The position numbers were made by a program, and so were the translations under genes. This document shows positions 1 to 7,963 of a stretch of DNA of 64,000 nt, piece after piece (positions within the stretch are counted from its first letter, which is position 1; each line of letters begins with the position of its first letter). Under the pieces are notes generated by a model that worked only from the letters and a program-made list of their open reading frames with translations, had not been told where the DNA came from and did no database searches. Location: assembly GCF_019392245.1 (NCBI RefSeq), contig NZ_JAHXRL010000007.1, positions 1-64,000 on the forward strand. Direction: 5' to 3'. Source of the DNA: Sulfitobacter sp. CW3. GTDB taxonomy: Bacteria; Pseudomonadota; Alphaproteobacteria; Rhodobacterales; Rhodobacteraceae.

Positions 1-1332
1 AACAGCGCCTTTACCCTGCCCTCCGGCTTGCTCAAGGCAAAATACACCTTTGGCGAAAACCGCGATCAATCGCTGACGTTCAGCTTGACCAACACCACAT
101 CCAGCGAACGCGATGTGCCTTACGACACGTTCGCCACGACAACGGATATGTTTGGCAATGTCGATCGCGACATCACATCACGCGCCGCCACGCTGACCTA
201 TAACTTTAACCCAGAAGGCAATAACCTCGTCGATCTGGATGTGCAGCTCAGCTATGCCGACCAGCAGATTGACCAGACCTATATTGCGGGCAGCTCATCG
301 CTAGAAGGTACACCGCAGGAAGGGCAAGTGCTGGCACTGACAAACGCCGATCACCGGTACGAGACCACAAAACTGTCCTTCAAGAACACCAGCCTGTTTG
401 ACACCGGTAACGTAAGCCACGAATTGCGCACCGGGCTAGAGTTGATCCGCAAAAAGCGGCTTGATGCGAACTCGGCCACCGGTGGTGTGGATAACAGAAT
501 TGCCGTTTACGCCGTGGATGACATGCGCATTGGCAATGCTTGGACAATCACGCCAGCGCTGCGCTATGAAACCTCCGAAATCACGGGTTCCACAGCCCCC
601 AATGACGGCGTCTATGACAATGACGCGCTAATGGGTGGCTTGTCCGTGCGCTATGCCTTTGACAACGGTTTCGCTGTGTTCGGTAGCGGGGCATACACTG
701 AATCGCTTCCCATCCTTGATGACCTCAACAACGCGACCTTCATGGCCATGGCCGAGAAGTCCAAGACCTACGAACTGGGGGCATCCTATGATGGCGTAGA
801 TATGTTCCGCAGCGGCGACAGCTTTGCGATCAAGGCGAACCTATACAAGACCGAACTTTATGACGTGACTTCCTACACCACCGGTGTGGGACGCCCTGCG
901 CCTAATCTGGCCAGCGTCGACACCGAAGGGCTCGAGCTTGAGGCATCCTATGCCATGGAAAGCGGTCTGTACCTTGATATGAACGCCAACATCACCGATG
1001 GCACACAAACGGCACCCGATGACACGGTATCAGACTGGAAGAACACAGCCGCGGATTCACTGCGCTTTACCGTGGGCAAAAAGTTCGGCGAAGAACTGGA
1101 TGTAAGCTGGGAAGTGGTCGCCAACGCATCGACTGATGTAAGCGGCACCGAAACGCCCGGCTTTGGCATACACAACCTGCGCGCCACCTATATCCCTCAG
1201 CAAGGGGTGTTGAAGGATACGCAAATCCGCGTCGGTTTGGAAAACGTGTTTGATCGCGACTACACACCACATCTGTCGACCCGCTCTGCACCGGGCCGCA
1301 ATCTCAAGCTGACGTTGTCGCGGACGTTCTAA
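1..1332 (+). CDS. TonB-dependent outer-membrane receptor, C-terminal part (5' truncated by window)
   Basis: The frame is open from base 1, so the gene starts outside the window; 443 residues are visible. Alternating short beta-strand-like segments and turns are typical of the 22-strand barrel. The end (NVFDRDY, then APGRNLKLTLSRTF with terminal Phe) is the classic C-terminus of TonB-dependent receptors and resembles the heme/hemoglobin receptor subgroup. The plug domain and TonB box are not visible. It would import iron-siderophore or heme across the outer membrane; the ligand is inferred only weakly from the C-terminus. A hairpin plus T-run follows at 1419-1454. Confidence 0.9.
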   Translation, partial: NSAFTLPSGLLKAKYTFGENRDQSLTFSLTNTTSSERDVPYDTFATTTDMFGNVDRDITSRAATLTYNFNPEGNNLVDLDVQLSYADQQIDQTYIAGSSSLEGTPQEGQVLALTNADHRYETTKLSFKNTSLFDTGNVSHELRTGLELIRKKRLDANSATGGVDNRIAVYAVDDMRIGNAWTITPALRYETSEITGSTAPNDGVYDNDALMGGLSVRYAFDNGFAVFGSGAYTESLPILDDLNNATFMAMAEKSKTYELGASYDGVDMFRSGDSFAIKANLYKTELYDVTSYTTGVGRPAPNLASVDTEGLELEASYAMESGLYLDMNANITDGTQTAPDDTVSDWKNTAADSLRFTVGKKFGEELDVSWEVVANASTDVSGTETPGFGIHNLRATYIPQQGVLKDTQIRVGLENVFDRDYTPHLSTRSAPGRNLKLTLSRTF

Positions 1333-1347
1333 GGACAAACGAGGATA

Positions 1348-1371
1348 AGACCGCGCTGCCTCGCGCGGTCT
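1348..1371 (+). terminator. Perfect 9-bp hairpin after TonB receptor
   Basis: AGACCGCGC and GCGCGGTCT form a perfect 9-bp stem around a 6-nt loop 15 bases after the receptor stop codon. There is no clear T-run directly behind it, so it may protect the 3' end and work together with the next hairpin. Confidence 0.5.
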
Positions 1372-1418
1372 AACCTCTCTCGAATCTGCTGGGCTTGATT
1401 GGTGGCTTTAGCAGACGG

Positions 1419-1454
1419 CGGGGTGCCCATCCCCTCGGGTGGGTGCCCCGTTTT
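1419..1454 (+). terminator. Intrinsic terminator of TonB receptor gene
   Basis: CGGGGTGCCCA pairs with TGGGTGCCCCG as an 11-bp stem. Two of the pairs are G-U wobbles in the plus-strand transcript but would be A-C mismatches in the minus-strand transcript. TTTT follows directly on the plus strand. Both facts point to termination of rightward transcription from the receptor, not of the leftward TRAP operon. Confidence 0.55.
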
Positions 1455-1500
1455 CACGTCAATCACCGCCAGACACCGCCCATCTACAACGGCGCGCCCT

Positions 1501-2808
1501 CTACATCCCGGGCAGCCAAAGCGCCAATTGCGGAAACAGGATCAATAACGCCACCAACAGCATCGAACAGCCCATATAGGGGAATGCCGACAGATAGATT
1601 TCGCGCATGGTCGTGTCTTTCGGTGCCACACCCTTCATCACGAACAGCAGCAATCCAAAAGGCGGCGTGGTAAAGCTGATCTCGAGCGCGAGCAGAATGA
1701 TCAACCCGAACCAGATCGGATCAAACCCCAGGCTTGCGGCCAAAGGAAAGAAGATCGGCACGGTCAGCAGCATCATCGAAATCTGCTCCATGAACATACC
1801 CAGCAATAGCAGTACACCAAACATCACCAACAGCATCGCAACAGGTGCCAGATCAAACGACGTTGCCCAACGGATCAACCCCGACGACGCACCTGAAAAG
1901 GCCAGCAACTGGCTGAACGTCGCAGAGCCGAATACGATCAAATAGGCCATCAAAGTGACGCGCAATGCGCCGACGACGGATTTCTTCATCGCCTCCCACG
2001 TCAGACAGCGAAACAAAACGGCAAGGATCAACACGCCAAGCGCGCCAAATGCTGCTGCCTCGGACGGGGTGATCAGACCGCCGACCATGCCAATCACGAT
2101 CAGCACCATGACCGACAGCATGGGCATCACATCCCCGAACAGCAGCCCCATCTTTTGGCCCCACGTCAGCGTTTCGACGTCATAGGCAGGTGCCGCCGAG
2201 GGGTCGATCTTGGTCTGGATGTAAATCGTCGCGATATAGAAGCTGGCCAAGATCAAACCGGGGATGATCCCCGCAATCAACAATGCACCCACGTCGATCC
2301 GCGCCAGTGTCGCCAGCAGCACCGCCAAAGCCGACGGCGGGATAATGATCGCCAGACCGCCCGTGCCAAGGATCGGCCCGATCGACATGTGTTTCTTGTA
2401 GCCGCGGGTTGTCATCTCGGGCACCATCAAGCTGCCCAGCAACGCCGTTGACCCCATCGATGATCCCGACAATGTCGAAAACGCCGTGCCGCCCAGAACG
2501 GTGACATAGGACAAACGGCCCGGCAGTTTCCCCAGCAACCGGTCGATTGCGTTGAACATCCGCGCCCCAAGGCCGGTGTGAAAGAATATCTCGCCCATCA
2601 GCAAAAACAGCGGGATCGGCACCAGCGCGTAATTCGTCAATCCGCCAAAGCCGTTGTTCAACAGCAGGGTAATGCCCTTGGCACCGCCCATGAAAAACCA
2701 CGCACCGACGATGTTGGCCGCCAAAAAGGCCAATGCCACCGGCATGCCGATTGCCATCAAAACAAGGATCGAGCCCAGCAAAAGGGCCAGCGATTCAAAC
2801 CATTCCAT
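1501..2808 (-). CDS. dctM: TRAP transporter large permease (DctM family)
   Basis: 435 residues, the usual DctM length, made almost entirely of hydrophobic helices (about 12) with family stretches such as SGSSMGSTALLGSLMVPEM and IIPPSALAVLLA. It is the ion-coupled transport channel of a tripartite ATP-independent periplasmic transporter for an organic acid. The start ATG overlaps the dctQ stop codon by one base (TAATG), showing translational coupling. Last gene of the leftward arm gntR-leuC-leuD-dctP-dctQ-dctM, so it probably imports the substrate degraded by the neighbouring enzymes. Confidence 0.93.
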   Translation of the reverse strand: MEWFESLALLLGSILVLMAIGMPVALAFLAANIVGAWFFMGGAKGITLLLNNGFGGLTNYALVPIPLFLLMGEIFFHTGLGARMFNAIDRLLGKLPGRLSYVTVLGGTAFSTLSGSSMGSTALLGSLMVPEMTTRGYKKHMSIGPILGTGGLAIIIPPSALAVLLATLARIDVGALLIAGIIPGLILASFYIATIYIQTKIDPSAAPAYDVETLTWGQKMGLLFGDVMPMLSVMVLIVIGMVGGLITPSEAAAFGALGVLILAVLFRCLTWEAMKKSVVGALRVTLMAYLIVFGSATFSQLLAFSGASSGLIRWATSFDLAPVAMLLVMFGVLLLLGMFMEQISMMLLTVPIFFPLAASLGFDPIWFGLIILLALEISFTTPPFGLLLFVMKGVAPKDTTMREIYLSAFPYMGCSMLLVALLILFPQLALWLPGM

Positions 2809-3314
2809 TATTCGTGTATCCCTGCTTCACCGGAATGCATCAGGTCATCGCCAAAAACAAAACGGGAAAATTCAATTGCCATCAGGCCAAAGCTGACCGG
2901 AAAGGCGATGGTAAGTATCCATTTCGGAAAATAATACGCGCGCACATCCAGATCGTTGCGGGTGATATTCCCAAGGAACAGTTCCGCCCCTTTCCACGCA
3001 AGGATCAACGACACCACCACACAAAGCGCGGCGACCAAGCGGCTGACGACCCTGCGAACCGCGGTGGGCAATGCCGCCGTGACCAGTTCGATATGCACAT
3101 GCCCCTTTTCACGCACCAGCCAAGGCGCGCCCAGCATGGTCATGTAAAGGATCGCATACTCAGACGATGTGAACAGCCACGCAAAGGGCTGTAACCCGCT
3201 GTTGCGCATTACCACCGACATGATCACGGAAATCATCAGCCAAACCAGCATGACGCCCGCAATACCTGCCATGGCATACAGGAACCCCCGATATAACTTG
3301 CCGACCGTTTCCAT
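2808..3314 (-). CDS. dctQ: TRAP transporter small permease (DctQ family)
   Basis: 168 residues with four hydrophobic helices, typical of DctQ. A longer frame begins at 3332, but that ATG has no Shine-Dalgarno sequence and sits at the end of a terminator-like hairpin. AAGGGG stands 6 bases before the ATG at 3314, so I choose that start (METVGKLYRG). DctQ partners DctM in the inner membrane. The hairpin at 3339-3366 separates it from dctP and probably lowers its expression relative to the binding protein. Confidence 0.88.
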   Translation of the reverse strand: METVGKLYRGFLYAMAGIAGVMLVWLMISVIMSVVMRNSGLQPFAWLFTSSEYAILYMTMLGAPWLVREKGHVHIELVTAALPTAVRRVVSRLVAALCVVVSLILAWKGAELFLGNITRNDLDVRAYYFPKWILTIAFPVSFGLMAIEFSRFVFGDDLMHSGEAGIHE

Positions 3315-3332
3315 ACGCTGCCCCTTGTTCAT

Positions 3333-3366
3333 AAAAATACGGCGCGCCGGAAATCCAGCGCGCCGT
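3333..3366 (-). terminator. Attenuator-like hairpin between dctP and dctQ
   Basis: Read leftward, ACGGCGCGC and GCGCGCCGT make a perfect 9-bp GC-rich stem with a 10-nt loop. ATTTTT follows and runs straight into the dctQ region. This is the form of an intrinsic terminator inside the operon, 8 bases past the dctP stop. Partial read-through would give more binding protein than permease, as TRAP systems need. Confidence 0.65.
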
Positions 3367-3374
3367 CTTGGGTT

Positions 3375-4373
3375 TTACTGTTTATAAAAAAGCTCAATCA
3401 GCTTGTCATAGTTACCATCACCCTGTGGACTGTCGGCCATCAGGCCTTTCATGCGGTCCCATGTGTTTTGCGTCGCAGCCGCCAGATAGGCATCGGCAGC
3501 TTCGCCTTCCAAGGTAACCACCTTCATCCCAGCCGCTTCCAGCTTGGCAAAGTCTTCGTCGCGTACGGCACCCAATTTCGCGGTGCTTTCGGCCTCATGC
3601 GCGATGGCGACATCTTGCACGATGGTACGCGCTTCCTCGGACAGGGAATTCCACTTTTCAAGGTTCACAATCGTGCCCAAGTCGGTCGAGAAAAAGCACG
3701 GCTCGATCCGGTAGTTCAGGAACTCGTTCCATTTCAGATCGATCAGTCCGATCTGCGTCCAACCGGTCGCATCCACCACACCACGCTCAAGCGCCGAATA
3801 TACTTCGGTGGTGGGCAAATCGATGACCTGCGCGCCAAGATAGTCGGTGAAGAACGCATTATAAACCGCGTTACCGCGCAGTTTCAGACCCGACACGTCG
3901 AGGTTGCCACCGTCATCCAGCTTTGGCTCGTCGCGTGTCCAAAGGTTGTAGCACACACCGGAATCGAACCAGCCCAGATATTTAACGCCCATCTTTTCCT
4001 GATGGATCTGGTCGATCAGTTCGATACCGCCATTGGCGCGGGCCTCGGGGGCGGTCATGTTCGATGTGACCAGCGCGTCTTTTTCCGGCAATGCGCCAGC
4101 GTAAAAGCTGCCCGGTGTGTACACCATATCAACCACGCCATCGCGCACCGCGTCAGGCTGCTGGAACATGCCGATGGCTTCTGGCCCGCCGCGCACTTCG
4201 ATCTGGACCACACCTTCGCCAGCCGCGTTCACCTTGTCGACGAACTCAAGAAACGACTTGGTATAGATCAGCGATTCAGGGAATGCGTGAACAGCCGTAA
4301 TGGTTTCTTGGGCAAAAGCTGCCGATGTCAGCGCCGTGGTGGCAAGAATACCGCCAATAATTGTATGTTTCAT
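3375..4373 (-). CDS. dctP: TRAP transporter substrate-binding protein (DctP family)
   Basis: 332 residues from the ATG at 4373, which has GGGAG upstream and begins a clear Sec signal peptide (MKHTIIGGILATTALTSAAFA, cut before QE). An in-frame extension to 4481 adds 36 residues that do not look like a signal peptide. The body has DctP-family features: VHAFPES near the mature N-terminus and LRGNAVYNAFF and LPTTEVYSALERGVVDATGW, the region that carries the ligand-gating residues in relatives. It captures the substrate in the periplasm and delivers it to DctQM. The ligand cannot be read from sequence; the neighbouring catabolic genes suggest an organic acid or amide. Confidence 0.93.
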   Translation of the reverse strand: MKHTIIGGILATTALTSAAFAQETITAVHAFPESLIYTKSFLEFVDKVNAAGEGVVQIEVRGGPEAIGMFQQPDAVRDGVVDMVYTPGSFYAGALPEKDALVTSNMTAPEARANGGIELIDQIHQEKMGVKYLGWFDSGVCYNLWTRDEPKLDDGGNLDVSGLKLRGNAVYNAFFTDYLGAQVIDLPTTEVYSALERGVVDATGWTQIGLIDLKWNEFLNYRIEPCFFSTDLGTIVNLEKWNSLSEEARTIVQDVAIAHEAESTAKLGAVRDEDFAKLEAAGMKVVTLEGEAADAYLAAATQNTWDRMKGLMADSPQGDGNYDKLIELFYKQ

Positions 4374-4395
4374 AGTCTCGTTACTCCCAGTTGGC

Positions 4396-4428
4396 GGGGT
4401 TCCTTTGTGGACCCCTTTTGGTTTTTTT
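4396..4428 (+). terminator. Terminator-like hairpin with T-run on the plus strand, leuD-dctP gap
   Basis: GGGGTTCC and GGACCCC pair with one bulged base around TTTGT, followed by TTTT and then seven T on the plus strand. All genes here run leftward, so it cannot end leuD transcription by the usual rule. It may block antisense transcripts, or act as an RNA hairpin just before the dctP leader. Confidence 0.4.
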
Positions 4429-4459
4429 GTTTCCGGCCACTTCGCGGCACAAAAACGTC

Positions 4460-5050
4460 TTAAGGTGCGGGCAAAGCCCACGGGTGCGCGGCAAATCGTG
4501 CTGCGCGAAACTTGGTAATCTGGTCGCTATGCTGGGCCGTGAGATCGATATCATCCCAGCCGTTCACCAGCTTTTGCTGCCAGGCCGGATCCAGATCAAA
4601 GGACATCTTATGCCCGCCGATCACCGCCGTTCCGCTGATCAAATCAACTGTGGCAGGTGCATCGTCTTGGCCCATTTCACCAATCAGCATTTCGATTTCG
4701 TCTTCCGTCAGGCGCGCGGGCAGCAACCCGTTATTGACCGCGTTGCTGGCGAAAATATCGCCAAAACTTGGGGCAAAGACCGCTTTGATCCCGAAATCCA
4801 CCAACGCATAAACAGCGGCCTCGCGGCTGGAGCCACTGCCAAAGTTACGGCGCGTGACCAGCACATCGGCGCGGTCGTGCCTGTTCAACACATGATCCGC
4901 CTGATCCTGCCGCGCGTCATGCAACAGAAACCGGCCATAGCCTTCGCTGCGCGGGGCCGACATGAACCGTGCCGCGATCAGCTGATCGGTATCAATATTA
5001 GCCTGCGGCAATGCCACGGCGCGGCCCGTTATTGTGGTCCAACCGCTCAC
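4460..5050 (-). CDS. leuD: LeuD-like small subunit of an aconitase-family dehydratase
   Basis: 196 residues from a GTG at 5050 that overlaps the leuC stop (GTGA); the open frame extends upstream to 5257 but that part is shadow of leuC. LeuD hallmarks are present: DTDQLIAARFM near the N-terminus, then RRNFGSGSSREAAVYAL, the swivelling-domain segment that binds the substrate carboxylate. It pairs with the LeuC-like subunit to isomerise or hydrate an isopropylmalate-type acid. Placement beside TRAP, GntR and lyase genes rather than leuB argues for a catabolic hydratase (for example of a methylmalate, dimethylmalate or maleate type) instead of leucine synthesis; that is inference. Confidence 0.9.
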   Translation of the reverse strand: MSGWTTITGRAVALPQANIDTDQLIAARFMSAPRSEGYGRFLLHDARQDQADHVLNRHDRADVLVTRRNFGSGSSREAAVYALVDFGIKAVFAPSFGDIFASNAVNNGLLPARLTEDEIEMLIGEMGQDDAPATVDLISGTAVIGGHKMSFDLDPAWQQKLVNGWDDIDLTAQHSDQITKFRAARFAAHPWALPAP

Positions 5051-6444
5051 GACCGTCCCTCCAACAGGGGGCGCACATCGGCGAGGTGACCAGAAACAGC
5101 CGCCGCTGCCACCATTGCGGGGCTCATCAGATGCGTGCGTGCGCCGCGCCCTTGGCGGCCTTTGAAATTCCGGTTCGTAGACGATGCACAACGTTTGCCC
5201 GCATCGACCCGATCCCCGTTCATCCCGACGCACATCGAACAACCCGAATCGGCCCATTCTAGTCCCGCATCGGTAAATATCTGCGCCAGCCCTTCGGCCT
5301 CGGCTTGTTTCTTGATCGCTGCCGATCCGGGCGACACCAAACCCGGGACCTTGGCCTTGCGCCCGGCCAGCACCTTGGCCGCCAAGCGTAAATCCTCGAT
5401 CCGGCCATTGGTGCAGGACCCGATAAACACCTCATCCACCGCGACGTCCTGCAACCGCATCCCGGCACTCAGGCCCATATATTCCAGCGCCGCGCGGGCT
5501 TGGCCCTGCTTTGCCCCGCCAAGCTGATCGGGGTCGGGTACGTGGCCGGTAATGGGCAGCGCATCCTCGGGGGAAGTGCCCCAGGTCACAGTCGGCGCAA
5601 CATCAGCCGCGTCAAAAGCCACCTCTTGATCAAAGATCGCTGCGGAGTCTGTTTTCAGCTTGGTCCAATCCTCAACCGCCTGATCCCACGCCGCCCCTTT
5701 GGGCGCAAAGTTACGACCTTTCAAATATTCAAAAGTCACCTGATCCGGCGCGACCAGCCCCAAACGGGCACCGCCTTCGATACTCAGGTTGCACAATGTC
5801 AGACGCCCCTCCATGCTCAGCGCCTCGACGGCGGATCCTGCATATTCAATCGCATGACCCCGCGCGCCATCGGCCCCCAATTGGGCGATCCAATGCAGCG
5901 CCATATCTTTGGCCGACACGCCAACGCCCAAGACCCCCTCAAAGGTAATGCGCATGGTTTTGGGGCGTTTTTGCCAGATGGTCTGCGTCGCAAGGATATG
6001 CGCCACCTCGGTTGCACCGACACCAAAGGCCAGCGCACCGAACGCACCATGGGTCGAGGTATGGCTATCACCGCAATTAATCAGCAAACCGGGCAAGGTT
6101 AGACCCTGTTCCGGCCCGATCACATGCACGATCCCTTGGCCCGGGTCCCGCAGATCGAACAGCCGAACACCATGCGCCTTTGCATTGCGGCCCAACGTGT
6201 CGATCATCCGCCGGATATCCGGTGCCACATCGCCCGCGCGCGTCGGCGCATAGTGGTCAACCACGCCGAACGTCAACTCGGGTGCCGCGACTTTCTTGCT
6301 GCGGCTGTCCAGTTTGGCAAAGGCGTGGTGCGATCCTTCGTGTACGAAATGCCGATCAACCCAAAGCAATGAAGTACCGTCTTCGCGCTGCATGATCTCA
6401 TGCGCAGCCCAAAGTTTGGCCAACAAGGTTTGGGGCGTGGTCAT
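5047..6444 (-). CDS. leuC: LeuC-like large subunit of an aconitase-family dehydratase ([4Fe-4S])
   Basis: 465 residues, the length of bacterial LeuC. The three iron-sulfur ligands are visible: C344 in FIGSCTNGR, and C402 and C405 in GCSMCVGMN. VDRHFVHEGSHHAF and NCGDSHTSTHGAFGALAFG are family blocks. With the small subunit it would catalyse a dehydration/hydration of a 2- or 3-hydroxy dicarboxylic acid in the cytoplasm. The start overlaps the end of gntR by 4 bases (ATGA) and the end overlaps leuD. A regulator-linked LeuCD pair beside an isocitrate lyase/PEP mutase family gene recalls the 2,3-dimethylmalate dehydratase/lyase pairing of nicotinate fermenters, but the substrate is unproven. Confidence 0.92.
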   Translation of the reverse strand: MTTPQTLLAKLWAAHEIMQREDGTSLLWVDRHFVHEGSHHAFAKLDSRSKKVAAPELTFGVVDHYAPTRAGDVAPDIRRMIDTLGRNAKAHGVRLFDLRDPGQGIVHVIGPEQGLTLPGLLINCGDSHTSTHGAFGALAFGVGATEVAHILATQTIWQKRPKTMRITFEGVLGVGVSAKDMALHWIAQLGADGARGHAIEYAGSAVEALSMEGRLTLCNLSIEGGARLGLVAPDQVTFEYLKGRNFAPKGAAWDQAVEDWTKLKTDSAAIFDQEVAFDAADVAPTVTWGTSPEDALPITGHVPDPDQLGGAKQGQARAALEYMGLSAGMRLQDVAVDEVFIGSCTNGRIEDLRLAAKVLAGRKAKVPGLVSPGSAAIKKQAEAEGLAQIFTDAGLEWADSGCSMCVGMNGDRVDAGKRCASSTNRNFKGRQGRGARTHLMSPAMVAAAAVSGHLADVRPLLEGRS

Positions 6445-7256
6445 TCTGCCGCCTCTTTACGGGCCGGCTTTATAACCGGCTCCCAATGGCGGGCCTTGCC
6501 GTCGCCAACCCGTGTCAAATCCATCTCAAGCTTGAACATATCGGGCCGGTAAAGCGCCGAAAGATACTCGACTCCGCGCCCCTCGGCATCTTTGACGACG
6601 CGATCCAGCGACAACAATGGCGCACCAATACTGACACCCAGTACCTCTGCCACATCCGGAGAGGCTAGCGTCGCACTGACCGTCTGATGCGCGGCGTCAA
6701 CCTTGACGCCCGACCGTTCCAACAACCGAAACAGCGGTGTCGTCGCCAGTTCAGCCTCGGTATAGTTTTGCGCAATTTCCTCTGGTACCCATGTGGTCAG
6801 ATGGGAAAACGGCTCCCCCTCGACCAGACGCAGGCGCACGGCGGCTTGCACGCGCGATTGCGCCGTTAATCCCAACGCCGTCGCCACCCCGCCCGGTGCA
6901 GCACCATAGCTGAACGACAACAAACGCGCTGTCGTGTTCTGGCCCATCTCGACCAGTTGCGGCATCAGCGCGTTAAAATCCGCGGCCATCGATGGAAACG
7001 CCTTTGGCGCACGCACCGTTGTGCCGGACCCCGCGCGCCGATCAATCAGGCCATCACCTTCCAAAGCGTCCAGCGCCCGGCGCACAGTGACACGCGACAC
7101 ATCCAGCGTCACCGCCAGCTTTTGCTCGCCGGGCAACACCGCGCCAGCGGCATAAATACCGCGCGTGATCTCTTCGTGAAGGTGCAGATAGACACGCCGC
7201 GCCTTGCCCCCCTCAGGAAGCCCCCTGCCCTTCAATGATGTGATTCCTTGCGCCAT
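6441..7256 (-). CDS. GntR-family transcriptional regulator, HutC/UTRA subfamily
   Basis: 271 residues. An N-terminal winged helix (about residues 20-90, VYLHLHEEITRGIYAAGAVLPGEQKLAVTLDVSRVTVRRAL is the GntR core, given here as its span only in part) is followed by a UTRA effector domain (about 105-250) with VRLRLVEGEPFSHLTTWVPEE and the LLSLDRVVKDAEG strand block. The start has AAGGGG upstream. It is the first gene of the leftward arm and faces the rightward enzyme genes across about 140 bp containing an inverted repeat and a 10-bp direct repeat, so it probably controls both arms in response to the substrate or an intermediate. Confidence 0.92.
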   Translation of the reverse strand: MAQGITSLKGRGLPEGGKARRVYLHLHEEITRGIYAAGAVLPGEQKLAVTLDVSRVTVRRALDALEGDGLIDRRAGSGTTVRAPKAFPSMAADFNALMPQLVEMGQNTTARLLSFSYGAAPGGVATALGLTAQSRVQAAVRLRLVEGEPFSHLTTWVPEEIAQNYTEAELATTPLFRLLERSGVKVDAAHQTVSATLASPDVAEVLGVSIGAPLLSLDRVVKDAEGRGVEYLSALYRPDMFKLEMDLTRVGDGKARHWEPVIKPARKEAAE

Positions 7257-7297
7257 TGCGACCCCTTCAATTCACTCCAACCCTAGCGGCGGATTTT

Positions 7298-7330
7298 TCA
7301 AACGCAAGAAATCTATCTTATCAAACGCAA
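7298..7330. promoter_or_regulatory. 10-bp direct repeat in divergent promoter region
   Basis: TCAAACGCAA occurs at 7298-7307 and again at 7321-7330, 23 bases apart (about two helical turns), in the AT-rich gap between the divergent gntR and tautomerase genes. Spacing and place fit a regulator or promoter element; no binding protein can be assigned from sequence alone. Confidence 0.4.
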
Positions 7331-7358
7331 AATATTTGACCTATGCATATCAATTAAT

Positions 7359-7378
7359 CTGTATTACAAAAAATACAG
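7359..7378. promoter_or_regulatory. Candidate GntR (HutC-type) operator
   Basis: CTGTATT and AATACAG form a perfect 7-bp inverted repeat with a 6-base centre, ending 18 bases before the ATG of the tautomerase-SnoaL gene. The position would let a bound repressor block the rightward promoter or ribosome entry. Confidence 0.5.
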
Positions 7379-7396
7379 TTTGGCGAAGGAGACCCA

Positions 7397-7963
7397 ATGC
7401 CCGTTATCGAACTTCATGTCATGCAAGGGTATAGCGACACCGATAAATCCCGCCTCTGCGAGGCCCTGACCCATGCCGTTCGAATCGTGGTCCCCGCCCC
7501 GCCCGAGGCGGTCACCGTAATGATTCACGAGCTAGACCCCGCCGGATATATGCGCGGCGGTCAGCATCGAACGCCCGCACCTGCACTGCCAGATCCAGTC
7601 ACTGTCGTACGCGACTATCTGACCGCTATGGAAGCACGCAACATCGACAAAGCCGGTGCCATGCTAGGTGCAGGGTTCACCATGACTTTCCCCGGTACCG
7701 ATCCCATGACCAAACTGGAACAGCTGATCGACTGGGCCGCGCCGCGCTATAAATTCGTCACCAAAACCTACGAAGGGTTTGACGCGCTGCAAACGCCGGG
7801 TGACGCTGCCGTGGTGTATTGCCGTGGCACATTGTCGGGCGAATGGCCCGATGGGACGCCCTTTGACAGCATCCGATTTATTGACCGCTTCGAATTAACC
7901 GATGGCCACCTCACAAGGCAGGACGTCTGGAACGACATTGCAGAGACAAAGGCAAACCCATGA
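7397..7963 (+). CDS. Fusion of 4-oxalocrotonate tautomerase-like domain and SnoaL/NTF2-like domain
   Basis: 188 residues, start supported by GAAGGAG 6 bases upstream. Residues 1-60 look like a 4-oxalocrotonate tautomerase: Pro directly after the initiator Met (the catalytic base of the family), then [22 protein letters not shown]. Residues about 66-183 look like a SnoaL/NTF2 alpha+beta cone ([21 protein letters not shown], then [23 protein letters not shown]). The linker is Pro/Ala-rich. First gene of the rightward enzyme arm, overlapping HyuB by 4 bases. It may isomerise an unsaturated keto or amide intermediate. The two-domain build is unusual. Confidence 0.8.
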   Translation: MPVIELHVMQGYSDTDKSRLCEALTHAVRIVVPAPPEAVTVMIHELDPAGYMRGGQHRTPAPALPDPVTVVRDYLTAMEARNIDKAGAMLGAGFTMTFPGTDPMTKLEQLIDWAAPRYKFVTKTYEGFDALQTPGDAAVVYCRGTLSGEWPDGTPFDSIRFIDRFELTDGHLTRQDVWNDIAETKANP

